Shown here piece by piece: positions 1-12,338 of a stretch of DNA of 64,000 nt (within the stretch, counting starts at the first letter, position 1; each line of letters opens with the position of its first letter). Location of the stretch: the NCBI GenBank assembly GCA_947044365.1, contig OX345637.1, positions 14,106,916 to 14,170,915 on the forward strand. The letters are read 5' to 3'. A program made the translations under genes and the position numbers. Source of the stretch: Petrosia ficiformis. Its lineage: Eukaryota > Porifera > Demospongiae > Haplosclerida > Petrosiidae. The notes under the pieces are model-generated. The model saw nothing but the letters and a program-made list of their open reading frames with translations. It searched no databases and was not told the DNA's origin.

Positions 1-19
1 AAAGACACTTGCATAGTAT

Positions 20-577
20 AATCCTGACTCATCCTGAGATTATAAATGTGACTACTAATAGTGAAGTGGAGTTCAGTTGTGTTGCTATAGCAACTGAGAT
101 TATTTTCTTTGTAAATGGAACAAGTGCTTCTGATTCAATTATAGTAAATAAATGTTTCGTTCAACTTTCTGCTTTCTCATGATGTTAATGATACAACATT
201 ACGTGGAAGTCTAATAGCAACTGCATTAACACAATATAACAATACTGAGGGGTTCTGTATAGTTTTGATAGTTGTTAGTCTAACTGAAATAAACTCCATA
301 CCGAGTGATGTTGCTATACTGAGAGTACAAGGTTAGTGAATGTACATTTATAGTGAATATTCTAAATGTTTTGTTTACAGGTCTATTATCATGAGTTATT
401 GAGATATCTCATTGTTTTATTGATTCCTCAAATCTTAATATCTCATGGAATCCACCATTCACTCTTCCTGGGACACATATCACTGGATATAACATATCAG
501 TTACTAGTATCATGTTCAGTATATCTCAGTTTATTACTGATACTTACTATGTGTTAACAGCTCCTAATAATACTGAT
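20..577 (+). pseudogene. C-type receptor fragment (Ig exon plus truncated FN3-1), left copy
   Basis: Bases 20-331 match the C-type Ig exon (EFSCVAIATEI...), ending at a GT donor. A 4-bp insertion near 173 breaks its frame relative to the copy at 52087-52395. A truncated FN3-1 exon starts at 381 after TTTACAG, but it meets a TGA four codons in and ends abruptly near 577 (AATACTGATC). There it joins sequence that resembles intron 1 of the A-type genes. Bases 1-19 match the antisense of an FN3-2 exon, so the fragment begins at a rearrangement breakpoint. It is a dead fragment. Confidence 0.7.
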
Positions 578-896
578 CGATTACATATATAGTGATTATG
601 TAGTCATGTTTTCTATACAAGTATATACATTAGGCAGATAATGATATTAGATAATTATATTGAAATAGTATATTGATTAATAAATTCTTTTCATGTTTTT
701 CATCAAAATTTCATTATCCTAAAACTGATTAGGAAGTCACTTGCCCAACAAGGAGTATACTGCATTAGATATATTACACATCGATAATATGTTTAATATC
801 AACACACATTTATAATGGGTCCTTCACTATATAATATCATCTACCATACACATATATAATATATATATATAATCTATGTATATACTCATACGTCAC

Positions 897-994
897 GATG
901 AAGCCACCCTTCAAAGTTTCCGACAGTGCTATAGATCTAAATATGCCATGTGCACTGTGGTTTGATATGTGCACTGTGCGGTTGTGGCTTCATT
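897..994. repeat. Small inverted repeat with GAAGCCACC ends, left copy
   Basis: GATGAAGCCACCC at the left faces TGGCTTCATT at the right, with repeated GTGCACTGTG inside. It is duplicated at 52961-53060, where the right end is better kept (GGTGGCTTCATT). It may be a short MITE in receptor intron-1-like sequence. Confidence 0.4.
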
Positions 995-1415
995 AACCTG
1001 TATAAACATGACTTTGAAGTCATGAAATATATTGGTTATGTCATGCCCACTTGTGCAATATCAGGCTTATAATCACCTCGCCCTAGGGCTCGGTGCTTAA
1101 AAACCTTATTGTTTGGGACAATCTGGAGACTTTAATTCATGAATAATCATGTAATGAGAGTTGGGGGTACGTAGAGTATTTCTAATATTAGTCTGGCCTG
1201 ATCATGTATACTGACTGGCTAATAGCTAATATAATAGAAACAAACTGTTTTATTATTTATAATTTACTATAACGTGGATTATATCATCATAGAAATTGTC
1301 TAAATGTTTATTGTTGTTACATATACAAGATGATTGTATAATTTTCTAAACCTGAAATTCACAACAAACAATCTAAAAACATGCACAATCGCATGATTAA
1401 CTCCAAATTACTCAC

Positions 1416-1473
1416 CTGGAATGACAGTTGCAATCAAGATCAGTGAAAAGGAACAGCTTGTTGATATCTTCAT
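1416..1473 (-). pseudogene. Orphan A-type signal-peptide exon, left copy
   Basis: An ATG at 1473 opens the A-type signal peptide (MKISTSCSFSLILI...) and ends at CCAG with a GTGAGT donor. It is 58 nt, nine fewer than in A, B and F, so an in-frame three-codon deletion has occurred. Sequence like intron 1 follows leftward to about 580, where the oppositely oriented C-type fragment begins. No Ig exon is available on this strand, so the exon is orphaned by a rearrangement. Confidence 0.7.
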
Positions 1474-1889
1474 TATGCTAGTAGATCCAAGGGACTGGAG
1501 CTAACCAGTAGTAATCCTGTAGCTATACAAACACGTATTATCACATTATTTTGTGGTGATCGAATTAGGATCATTCAGGCGACGTTTTCTTATTCCATCA
1601 TTCAGAGTCTTGTCCCAGCCACACCCCCGAGATCTATGCTTCATTGTTGTGTTCTGGTTCTTCACTGTATTTCAGTATAATGACTTGCAATATTAATAAT
1701 GAAAGGATATTTATTGAAATTGATATTATCTCAAAGATGGGCATTACCTGTAAAAAAAAAAGCAAAAGCAAAGAATGCAACAAACTTTACATAATAAGTA
1801 ATATACATACACATATAACTTGTCTGCTGATATCCCAAGGAGAAATTCAAGCATATTATTAACTATTTCATTTTCACAATGCTAAACTT

Positions 1890-2320
1890 GAATGCTCTCA
1901 CTTCTGAGCAAATTGACATTGAATGCCCTTATGTAGTACAAGATGAAGTGTGGACTTCTGTATATTATAGTCACTTAGAGTATGACCATTTTTTTAATTG
2001 TTTGCCCACAGAGTTGAGACGTTGTTGGTGAGGTGGAATACCTTCCTGATGTTAGATCTTGCATTTGACATCCTCAATTGTATCACTAAGCTCAACCTTA
2101 TTCAAAGGACAAGATGAAGCGTGGATTCCTTCTTTTTATTGTAGTCACTTAGAGTATGGCCATCTTCTAAATATTTTCCAGCAAAGATAAGGCGTTGCTT
2201 GTCAGGCAGGATATACCTTCCTTATCTTGGAACTTGCATTTGACATCCTCAATTGCATCACTAGGTTCAACCTCAAAGGTACTGGTCTTACCACTAAGGG
2301 TCTTCATGAAAATCTGTATG
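1890..2320 (-). pseudogene. Polyubiquitin relic, left copy
   Basis: The minus strand from about 2320 reads [20 protein letters not shown] and then [11 protein letters not shown], clearly ubiquitin (family consensus QIFVKTLTGKT). A frameshift follows; the rest of the unit ([12 protein letters not shown], YNKKKES-like) continues in other frames. A second, more decayed unit follows to about 1890. The initiator ATG is ATA. Head-to-tail units show a polyubiquitin origin. It is non-functional. Confidence 0.75.
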
Positions 2321-2538
2321 TAAGAGATTGGTAACAGTATCTCTAAGGTTCTTTGATAGTTTGCAAAATGAAGCCAGGGATATTTGCTAGTTAATATTCC
2401 AATCATCCCTCGCTTGCATGAGTTTTATTTAAATGTATTTGTCTATGTATCTCATAACCCTATTGTTCGCTGCATAATAAACTGGTAACAGACTAACAGG
2501 GTTTAATAATGAGGATTTTTGAGGGTTTCTAGATCTGC

Positions 2539-2637
2539 AATGAAGCTAAGGATCTTTGCTAGTTTTTATATTCAAATCATCGAAACTCAAGTTAGGGAAG
2601 TATGCAATATAAACTAGCAAAGATCTTTAGCTTCATT
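2539..2637. repeat. Palindromic spacer repeat, AAGCTAAGGATCTTTGCTAG type
   Basis: AATGAAGCTAAGGATCTTTG... faces ...AAAGATCTTTAGCTTCATT across a loop of about 35 nt. Related palindromes lie at 14118-14220, 27836-27933 and 54639-54736, each beside a ubiquitin relic. Single arms recur near 3990, 30640, 40840 and 41050. Probably an old foldback MITE carried along with the ubiquitin module. Confidence 0.6.
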
Positions 2638-2639
2638 AC

Positions 2640-4230
2640 AGAAACTACTGAAGACTGTTGCTTTTCCATATTGTCACCAGTATATGATACAGTGAACATC
2701 AGGCTTGAAAACATATACAATTAAATGAGAATAATGTACATTTAAAACAAAATCAAGGTAGTGAGATTTAGTAGTGAAGCTAAGAATCTTTGCTGCACAT
2801 GGTTTCTACATTCCTAGACCCTAGTTTGAATCATTAGTAAATACTGTCACCAGTCTATGATACAATGAACAACAGGGCCTGGAGACACATGCAATTAAAT
2901 GATAATTCTAGTTTGGGAATTTAAGTTTACAATTTTAGTTACAGATTTGCAGATTCAATTTCAGATTGGCCACATTAATTTTATACACTGGTTTCAGACC
3001 TTTCGTTTGTGGGAGGTTTGGATCTGGAGTCTGTCCATTTTTTTTTTCACTAAATGTCTATATACCATGGTACATTTGACAATCAGTTTGCAGCCTTGCA
3101 CCAATAGAACTGCTTGTGAGAAAAAGGCATGTATGACAATGTTAATTGAAACAACTAGTATTTTGATGGTTGGCACAATCTGGCATGCCGCCACCTTCTT
3201 GGTAGGTGAAGGTATCTGGACAGCCACACTCAATTGTGTGTACTGATCACTTCACTGATATCAATCTTCAGGATGGTGTTAAGTTTTTCAGTGAAAAGAG
3301 AACTGAAAGCCTAAACCGATGCAACTTGTAGAAATAAGTGTCTGAATAATTCACTTTTACATGATAATTGAAACAGATGAGTTTCATCCATAATTTGATG
3401 TTCTTTTAAATTTAACTCATTTGATTGTCCGTATCTTCAACTCCTGTTGTCTCTGTATATATCATTAACTGGTGACAATATTGAATGCAAGGATTTCTCA
3501 TTATTTTTAAATCACAGAATTGTCTTTGCTATATAAAGTTGCTATGTTAAATTAATCTCCTGTTAATATATATCTTGATTGTAAATTTCGTCTACAACTA
3601 AATTTCCTGGAATCGTTAATGAGAGGTCTTTTAATGACCTTGTCCTTTATTGAAAAACGGTTACTTTGATGGATTGTTATGTCATTTTGTGATGGAGTAT
3701 TAAAAGTAAACAAGCTTTTTCATCATGAAAAGGTATTATAGCCCAAAGCATAATTGAAAATATTCAGGATTACAACATCAAAGGAATCTAAAGATCGTTT
3801 TCTGTTTTTGTAACAAAACATTACTTGACTCTTAATTACAATCATCTTTGACATGATGATCTTTTATAAGTACATCATACGCAATAGCTACATATATGTC
3901 TCCAAGCCCTGTTGTTCACATTGTATCATAGAGTGATGACAGTATTTAATAGTGAGAGAAAGTAAGGAGCTTTAGTAGTGAAACTAAGGATCTTTACTTG
4001 TTTCTATATTGCATACATCTCTAACTTGATATTCTTTTAATTGTACTTAATGGATATTTGAGTTCCTGAAGTGAAGCTAAGGATCCTTGTTGGTTTGAGT
4101 AAATGGTTTCTATATTGCAAATATGTAAAAAAAAACTATCCAGGATCCAAATGATCAAATGAGATGTAACTTGAAAATAATGATCAAATGTCAAAAATAT
4201 GAACTCAGCACTTAAAAATACACCACATTA
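2640..4230. other. Gene-free spacer, ubiquitin-module type
   Basis: No gene is seen. The text recurs in part at 28800-30890, reversed at 39840-41100, and almost fully at 54740-56340. It therefore belongs to the duplicated unit upstream of A-type genes. Short ORFs such as 2899-3246 are not conserved in frame between copies. Confidence 0.6.
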
Positions 4231-4239
4231 CATTATTAA

Positions 4240-4512
4240 TACGAAGTATCATCAGTTGTATTAATAATCAATATATCTGTAGTAGTGGGATATTCAGCAG
4301 GGCAATGGTTCACTTATACTTGATGTTATAACAGCTTTGAAATTCTGTATACATTAGACAGACACAATTAAACTTTTTGGTAAACTGATATTGTGTATGT
4401 ATAAACTATTTATAATTCCTTTCGTTACATTCACTCACAATGTTATATCTACCATATTGCTATGGAGTACTGGTTGAATGGGATACTGGTATACTGGAAT
4501 CAACAGAAGGGA
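4240..4512 (-). pseudogene. FN3-2 exon relics of a receptor gene, left copy
   Basis: Antisense bases 4429-4512 match the first half of FN3-2 (acceptor CAACAG, then TCCCTTCTG), but the segment is 84 nt where intact copies have 83, so the frame is lost. Bases about 4240-4312 match the start of the second half (PAEYPTTTDILI-like). Nothing else of the gene remains nearby. Confidence 0.6.
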
Positions 4513-4737
4513 CTGTTGAGAAAATATATACTAGGAATTATATACTCTTAGTAGGACTTAGAGTGTAAGTTGTAGCTCACACACACAAATAATTATAATA
4601 TAATCTCAGTATGATAATTGAAATAATTATTATCATTACTGTCAAATATTGTCTGCAGTTATTTTCTTGTCAGTGACTGAATCATTTTTGTTTTCCAAAT
4701 CATGCTTTTGGCAAGGGTTCTGCACTGCAAGTGCATT

Positions 4738-4852
4738 CATTGACCCTGTTGTTGCTATCGACCTTGTTGTTGGTGTTATAAATTGACCCTGTTGTTGTTA
4801 TTGACCCTGTTATTCCTATTAACCCTGTTGCTGGTGTTATTGACGTTTATAA
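4738..4852. repeat. Degenerate repeats like the receptor stalk, copy 1
   Basis: Imperfect repeats of ATTGACCCTGTTGTT-type units. Read on the minus strand (AACAACAGGGTCAATAACAA) they resemble the Ser/Thr stalk of gene F exon 7. With the adjacent FN3-2 relic they are probably what remains of another receptor gene. Similar tracts lie at 18607-18735 and 56836-56950. Confidence 0.5.
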
Positions 4853-5089
4853 CATCACCAGATTCACAACTTGTTTGATCATAGTGCAGGCAGTTGTAAA
4901 CACTCACTATTTTGATCTCTTGTAACTTCACCAAAAAACAATCCTATCACTTCCAGTTTTCTATAGGACTTAGCAACTATAAACATGTATATTACTTAAA
5001 CGTTTTGATACAAAATCTAATATAGTTTAGAAAAACACGTGCTTATAGTTATAGATTATTTACTCCTGGAGTTTAACAATGTCAAATAG

Positions 5090-6470
5090 ATGGTCAAGAA
5101 AATTCTGCTAGCAGTGCGTGTGCAAGGAATTACAGGTATAATCAAGATTCAAATGAAGAAATCGTACTGCAGAAGCCAGTACAAAGATCTTTGGAATCTT
5201 CAGCTTGCACTTTTTGTTCTGATCCTGTTCTACAAAGAGAAGACATTAGTGAAGAGACAGGGTAAATTATAATCTTTTGCCTAATGTTAATCTTCCAACA
5301 GGTTACCCTATACAGATAAACATTAGGATAGCTAGGAATTTGCTTCATGAGCTTGGGCTTTCACAGACCAGCCATAAGCAAGCAGTTCATAATGATGGAC
5401 ATGAATACCCAGATGTAGTTAGCTATAGGAAGGTTTTTATTCAAAAGATGGAAATTCTATATAGGCAAAACACACCGGCCACCACCATCATGTAGTGGCA
5501 ATGTTATAACTGAGAATATATGTGATCCATCAACAAGGAAGAAATTAGTTTAGATATTTCATGATGAGTCGATTTACCATAGCAATGAAGAATAGGGATG
5601 GCAGTGATCAGAAGAAGGTAAGACAACTATTAAACCTAAAGAACTTGGTTACTGGTGAGTTATTTTATTGATGAGTATAATGGTTTCCGTCATTTAACTG
5701 CCGATGAGTTTGCTCAAGCTAGTCAAAGTCACACTGACTTTCCCAGTGGCACAAAAGCAAGGTGCATTGTAAAGTATGGTGCTAATTGAGAGGGTTATTG
5801 GAATAGTGACAAATTTATATGTCAAGTTGAGGTTGCTTTGAGAATTTTAAATATCCAGCAGAGGACTACAATGTTGTATGGTTGTTTGACCAAAGTAGTG
5901 GGCACTGCACATACTCTGATGATGTATTAAATGTAAATAAAATGAATGCTGGGCCTGCAGGTAAGCAACCTCAAATGAGGGATACTATTATCCCATTTAC
6001 TGGAATGGTGCAAACAATGGTAGATGACAATGAAATCCCAAAGGGAATGCAGCACATTTTACATGAGCGTGGGATTAACATAACTAACATGACTGCTCCT
6101 GATATGCGGAAAGTTCTTGAAAGCCCACCATGACTTCAAATTTAAATATGAGAAGACAAGGGTGGAGCATTTACTGACTAAGCATAGACATAGAGTTTTC
6201 AAAATATCACTGTGAACTCAATCTCATTGAGCGCATTTGTGACATTCAAAAAATACACTAGAGCACATTGCAATTATTCTTTTCACCAACACGAACATGC
6301 TTGCGTTTCAGTAGATCTCATCAGGAAATTCTTTAGACTTTGAAAAGCCACGGACTTCATGAACGCCAATAGAGAAGATCTTCCAGCTGGTCAAGCCTTG
6401 TATCAGACAGTTAAAAAATACAAATCTCATTGATGAGTTTCTGAGAATCTTCAGAGGTCCACAACAGGGT
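5090..6470 (+). pseudogene. DDE transposase relic (IS630/Tc1-like), left copy
   Basis: Conceptual pieces in changing frames follow the order of an IS630/Tc1-type DDE domain: HDES near 5555, a MVSYFIDEYNG-like block near 5660, WLFDQSSGH near 5880, KQPQMRDT near 5965, PKGMQHILHERGI near 6040, then ELNLIERI-like near 6215 for the third acidic site. At least four frameshifts or stops interrupt it. No clear terminal repeats were found. The family assignment rests on motif order from memory of the family. Confidence 0.6.
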
Positions 6471-6964
6471 AACTAAATGCCAGATTCAAAATTCCTCTGA
6501 CAATTTTTTTCTCATAAGTTGTATGTAATATGAAATTATTTCCTCACAATTTTATTATGTATTCTGTATGACTATATAATAGTTCTTCAATATTTCACAA
6601 ATCGAACTGTATTTAAATATTTTGACATTTTGTACTGCTTGCATGCTATATGCTATCAAAACTTGATACAAAGCCATTTATAATTTAAAATTTTGTAAGT
6701 GGGTGTGGTTTTGATACACCCACCTGATTTTTCACATAATTGATCCTTAACCCAGTTCTAGTGCAGTAAGTCAAGTCAGTTCAACTGGATGTTTATGGCT
6801 GTCTGCACTATAAATAGTTTGAAGTTTAATTATTATGTTTACAACAATACAAGAATAAAAGTATAATGACTTTCACAATTATAAACACAACATGTAGAAA
6901 GGTGTACACTTGTTTTTACATGCACAGACCCAAATTGCTCATAATTTATACATTGAAATTTTGG

Positions 6965-9900
6965 TTACATTAAAGTCTCATCAGGAGTAGTTGCTTGTTG
7001 TACATTGTCATAAACAGTATTAGTTTGTAAGGAATGAACATCTTGATAAAGTGGATTCTTGTCATCTGATATCTTTTTAGAATTTCTATCATAGGATCGA
7101 GCACAAGATCCTGAACAAAGAACAATAAATAAAATTAATTACTGTAATAACGAAATATTGTCTAGTATTACCTGATATTTTGTGGATTCTTGAGTACAAT
7201 ATTAATATGATGATCATCAGAATAATAATGACTATTATTAACACTAGTATAATAACACATAAACTGGTAGCTATAATGATAGTTGAATTATCTTCATCAT
7301 TGGTTAATGAGATCATAGGAAGACCGGTAGAACTAGTAACTAAATGAATAGAAGTTGTATTAATGTTAATCATCAAAGGCTACACGTATATAACTATTTA
7401 TAATAACTAACTTGCTGATGATATAGAAGAAGACAATATCAGAGATATGAAAGATGAAGCTAGTACTGTTGATGATTTTGCAATAATTAAGGATGATAAT
7501 GTCGATATCAAAGATGAAGTTGTTGTTATTGACAGTGTTGTTGTTGATGTTTCTGCTGTATGTCCATCTACAAACACTTGATTCTTAATAATAGCTGGTA
7601 ATTGACTTAGTGTGTTATCATTCTCAACATCATATACATACAAGTCATAATATCCAGTAATAACATTTGATATACAACCCTCAGCAATGTTGTTGACATA
7701 TCTATTAAACCTTCCTGATAATGTCATAGTGCTATTTCGTAACTGTAGTTCACAACCAACTGCTGTAGTATTAGTAGAGAATGTACAGACCACACACATT
7801 TCTTCTCTAGTACTAGTTATATCAATTGATTGAGTATCATAAGTTGCTACAAGAAAATGATGTATTATATATATATATAATTATATATATATATATATAT
7901 GTACCTATTTATTAATTAATTTATTTATTTAATATACGACGGTGTGTTGGTGATGGTCATGTTGTTCATATTAAGGTTGTAGTCTTTTCCGTGGGCGGAT
8001 GCTACTCCAATCAGTTTCTAGTCTTGCAAGCTTCTTGCTGCATACAATCTGGTTCCATTCTGTATTTTTTGGAAGCCACACCCACCCGGGGGTATAATTA
8101 TTGGGCCTAAATGTTTTCACTGATAGTTTATTTTCAGAAACAAAGCTAAACACGCCCCACGGGTGGTGGAGGGGGAGGTGGGTGGGAAACAATGGTGGGT
8201 AACTGTAGTTGCTCTCTGAGAAAGATCGGAGTTTGATAGTGCCTAGAAAGGTAGATTTTATGGTTTCAGTGAAAAGCTACAGAATTCAGCTTTCTTCAGC
8301 CTCTTGTAACTATAAAAGTAAAATGAATTTCCAGAAAACTTGTTTTCTCTAAATGCATTGTACTTGGTGCATACCATGATTGGTGGGCGTGGCTTTCTCC
8401 GTTTTGTACTTATTGCGATTACAAAAATGGACATTTTATATATGTTTTATCACTTCCAGGACCCTATAAAGGTGATTAGAAGATATGAAGGTCGCCATTA
8501 CACCAGGTTAGAGTCATATTATATAATATTCTATTTTGAAACTGATTGGAGTCGCATCCGCCCACTCCCTAGTACCACCTTAACAGTTAAACTTAGCAGT
8601 ATCATTAATTAAGAAAGTTAACATATTAACAGTTAAACTTAGCAGTATCATTAATTAAGAAAGTTAACATATTAAGGTTGTAGTCTTTTCCGTGGGCGGA
8701 TGCTACTCCAATCAGTTTCTAGTCTTGCAAGCTTCTTGCTGCATACAATCTGGTTCCATTCTGTATTTTTTGGAAGCCACACCCACCCGGGGGTATAATT
8801 ATTGGGCCTAAATGTTTTCACTGATAGTTTATTTTCAGAAACAAAGCTAAACACGCCCCACGGGTGGTGGAGGGGGAGGTGGGTGGGAAACAATGGTGGG
8901 TAACTGTAGTTGCTCTCTGAGAAAGATCGGAGTTTGATAGTGCCTAGAAAGGTAGATTTTATGGTTTCAGTGAAAAGCTACAGAATTCAGCTTTCTTCAG
9001 CCTCTTGTAACTATAAAAGTAAAATGAATTTCCAGAAAACTTGTTTTCTCTAAATGCATTGTACTTGGTGCATGCCATGATTGGTGGGCGTGGCTTTCTC
9101 CGTTTTGTACTTATTGCGATTACAAAAATGGACATTTTATTTATGTTTTATCACTTCCAGGACCCTATAAAGGTGATTAGAAGATATGAAGGTTGCCATT
9201 ACACCGGGTTAGAGTCATATTATATAATATTCTATTTTGAAACTGATTGGAGTCGCATCCGCCCACTCCCTAGTACCACCTTAATAGTATATATCCAATT
9301 TATACATGATATGATTATAATGTAAGATACATGCTTTGTCTAATTAAGTACATCAAATATTATAATGACAGATTTTATTATTATTTTACCCACCACCATG
9401 AAACCATTTAATACATATAATAATCAATCACACAGTTATTTGTTTAATGTCATCGACTGAAAGAATTTAGTAAAATGCCAAAAATTATTTCAATTTCATA
9501 AGCTGATTTTAAAATTTACAGCTGGTTTACTGGCCACGACATATATAATCCATTGATCTTTGGACAACAAGTGGATCCAAATTATAAGCTTGCAATATTA
9601 CTCTATATCTACTTGATGCTATTGAAGTACAATTAGTTGTATGGTTGTTCACATTATTATTGATACACACATGCTAACGCCGTCACTTAATCCTTGCACA
9701 GCAGAGAGTGTGGGGTAATAATGCATATCTTGCCACATTAGTGAGAGTACAGTAATGTGACAATGCATATGGTTACAAAGCATGTGTTTAGGGGCTCAGC
9801 CCCCCTGCTTTATTACGTGGGGAGTGGCTCAAACACCCCCCAACCCCCACCCATATCTTTGCCACTGTAAGTTGAATCCAGGCTATTTTCATTAACCCAC

Positions 9901-12267
9901 TAAGGTTGGGCATGTTTCAATTTGCAAAGAAAACCAATATGGCATGTGGGCTGTTGCTATGCAACTATATACATCCAAAACTGGAGCCAAGTGTCAACAA
10001 AACTATAAACAATAATTGTATATTTGCCTTGAAAGGTAGGTATGTATAATATATGTGTGTGGTATTTCACTTACTGAAGTGAGCACTACTAGTAATATTA
10101 AACTCTCCATCCAGATTACTAAAAGACACTTGTATAGTATATATCATGTCTGATTGAAGAGTAATAGTATCCACAGTAGTGAGTATATAATTATTTTGTG
10201 ATCCTTCCATTAACATTACATCATTTATATTTTGTGTTGTAGTACATGTATCATCATTTGAATCCGTGATCAATATATCAGTAGTAATGGGATATTCACT
10301 GGGACATAGTTCACTAACCTGTGTATAAAGTATAGTTAGTGCATATTATACTATATGTGTTACAATAATTTATATGCACATTATTATAGGCTCACTCAAA
10401 TCCCATGTGCATGAATAAACACTTATAGTAAACACATAACAGGGTTAAACATTTTAATATACCAACAGAAACATTTCTGTTTAACATAAAGTTTACACAA
10501 TAAAGAGGTGATGAATACAGATTAATATGTATGTAAAAAAGATTTTCTTACATTTACAAACACTGTTATGTTTAACATATTATGAGTGACTACTGGTTGA
10601 ATGGTTACTGGTATACTGGAGTCAACTGATGGGACTGTGTTGAGAGAATAGAGAATAGTAAATATCATAATACTACTACTATTATTATTACATTCATCAC
10701 TTCCAGTCATGTACAAGTAATAATTTTATAAATAAAAATATTTTTTCAGTTAATAGGAACATGTATAACTATAAAGATCTCTCATACATGTACAAAGGTA
10801 TACGTACCTTTAGGAAAGTATGATGATATAGTAGTCATTTCTCCATTCCCTGCTCCATTATAACCTGATACTGTTATACTGACCTCATCACATGAATCAG
10901 TATTATTAGGAGCTGTTAACACATAGTATGTTTCAGTAATAAACTGAGATATATTGAACATGATACTAGTAACTGATATGTTATATCCAGTGATATGTGT
11001 CCCAGGAAGATTGGATGGTGGATTCCAAGAGATATTGAGACTTGAGGAATTAATAAATTTATGAGATATATCACGAACGGATGATAATTGATCTGTAAGA
11101 ATACATTACATTAGTATAAGAGACTACATCAGCAACCCACAACTTCAATGACAATATTATGCGTATGTATGTATGTATATGTATGTATGTATGGATGCAT
11201 GCATATATAAATTTATGTATGTAAAATATACACTGCATAAATAAAATTGTTAAAATATCTAATTTATTGGTTAGTACAGTTACAAGGAATAGCGGAAATT
11301 GTAACTTAATTGGTCATGATATAATTACAATTGTATCCTTACACTGTCTAATAGATGTACAAAGAAGTAGAATGACTATTTTAATTGAGTCATTGTAGGT
11401 TTCGGAACCTTCTTTGTATGTCTAATATGAGATATTAGGTATGATAATTGATTATATTTGGCACATATATATTTTACGTATTTTAACATAATTAGTATCA
11501 AATAGTTACGACGTCAGTTGTTTTTATCCTGAACAACAACTAATCGTTAAATATTTGCAACTGCACTAACCAATATATTTGTTATTTTAACAATTCTATA
11601 TCTAATTCATACCTACTACAGTAAGATAAGTATATGCTGTAGCTGAACTTGCAAATATACCAGGATTCAATACAACAGACATTTTATATTCACCACCATC
11701 AGAAATATTAACATTACTTATAGTAAGTTCTCTCTTTGTGTTTTCGTAATCTCCATTCTCAATTATTATATCATTCAGTTTCCATGTGATGTTACTCTCA
11801 TTGAGTGGTGAAAGAGCTGAAGCATACATTACAATTGTCACTGTATCTCCAACATAAGTTATTACACTGGATTGGTTTGCGATAGTTGCAGGATTATCTA
11901 AAGAAAGGGACCTCAGTTAATGTAATAAAGTATAAATGGAAGTAGTTTACCAGCAGTAATGTTAAGTACTGCATCATCATCATTAGAATTAGAATCTGAA
12001 CAGATGTAGACTCCTGCATCATTAGCGACAGGGTTATTAAATTTTAGAGATATACCACCTGTTATTATAACACTCTGTGATTTAGTTAATGAAGCATCTT
12101 TTCTAGCCCAGCTCAGACCATTGCCATTATTAGATGTTGATGTACAATGGAACTCAAATATGTTCAAAATGGATCCTCCATACTCGTAAGTGGCTACACC
12201 TTCAACAATCCATGAATCTGAACTAGCCACATTTACTTGTGTAATTACAATATCACCTGTGTATAGT

Positions 12268-12338
<71 letters not shown>

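Larger units (their letters stand above)
20..11739. repeat. Segmental duplicate, left copy
   Basis: Nearly collinear with 52088-64000 at an offset of about 52.1-52.3 kb, covering the C-type fragment, orphan signal exon, ubiquitin relic, transposase relic and gene A through part of Ig2. Differences are scattered single bases, small indels and three clean insertions (two MITEs here, one composite MITE there). By eye the unaligned insertions apart, the two copies are nearly identical. Confidence 0.85.

Noticed and set aside
2899..3246. 115-codon ORF with its sister at 55073-55420 as a conserved gene
   Set aside because: The frame differs between the two near-identical copies and in the further copies at 28800 and 40300. 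The DNA is shared spacer, not constrained coding sequence.
4738..4852. CRISPR-like or satellite array in the ATTGACCCTGTTGTT repeats
   Set aside because: The units are adjacent, degenerate and without spacers. They resemble the reverse of the Ser/Thr stalk code and sit beside a receptor relic.
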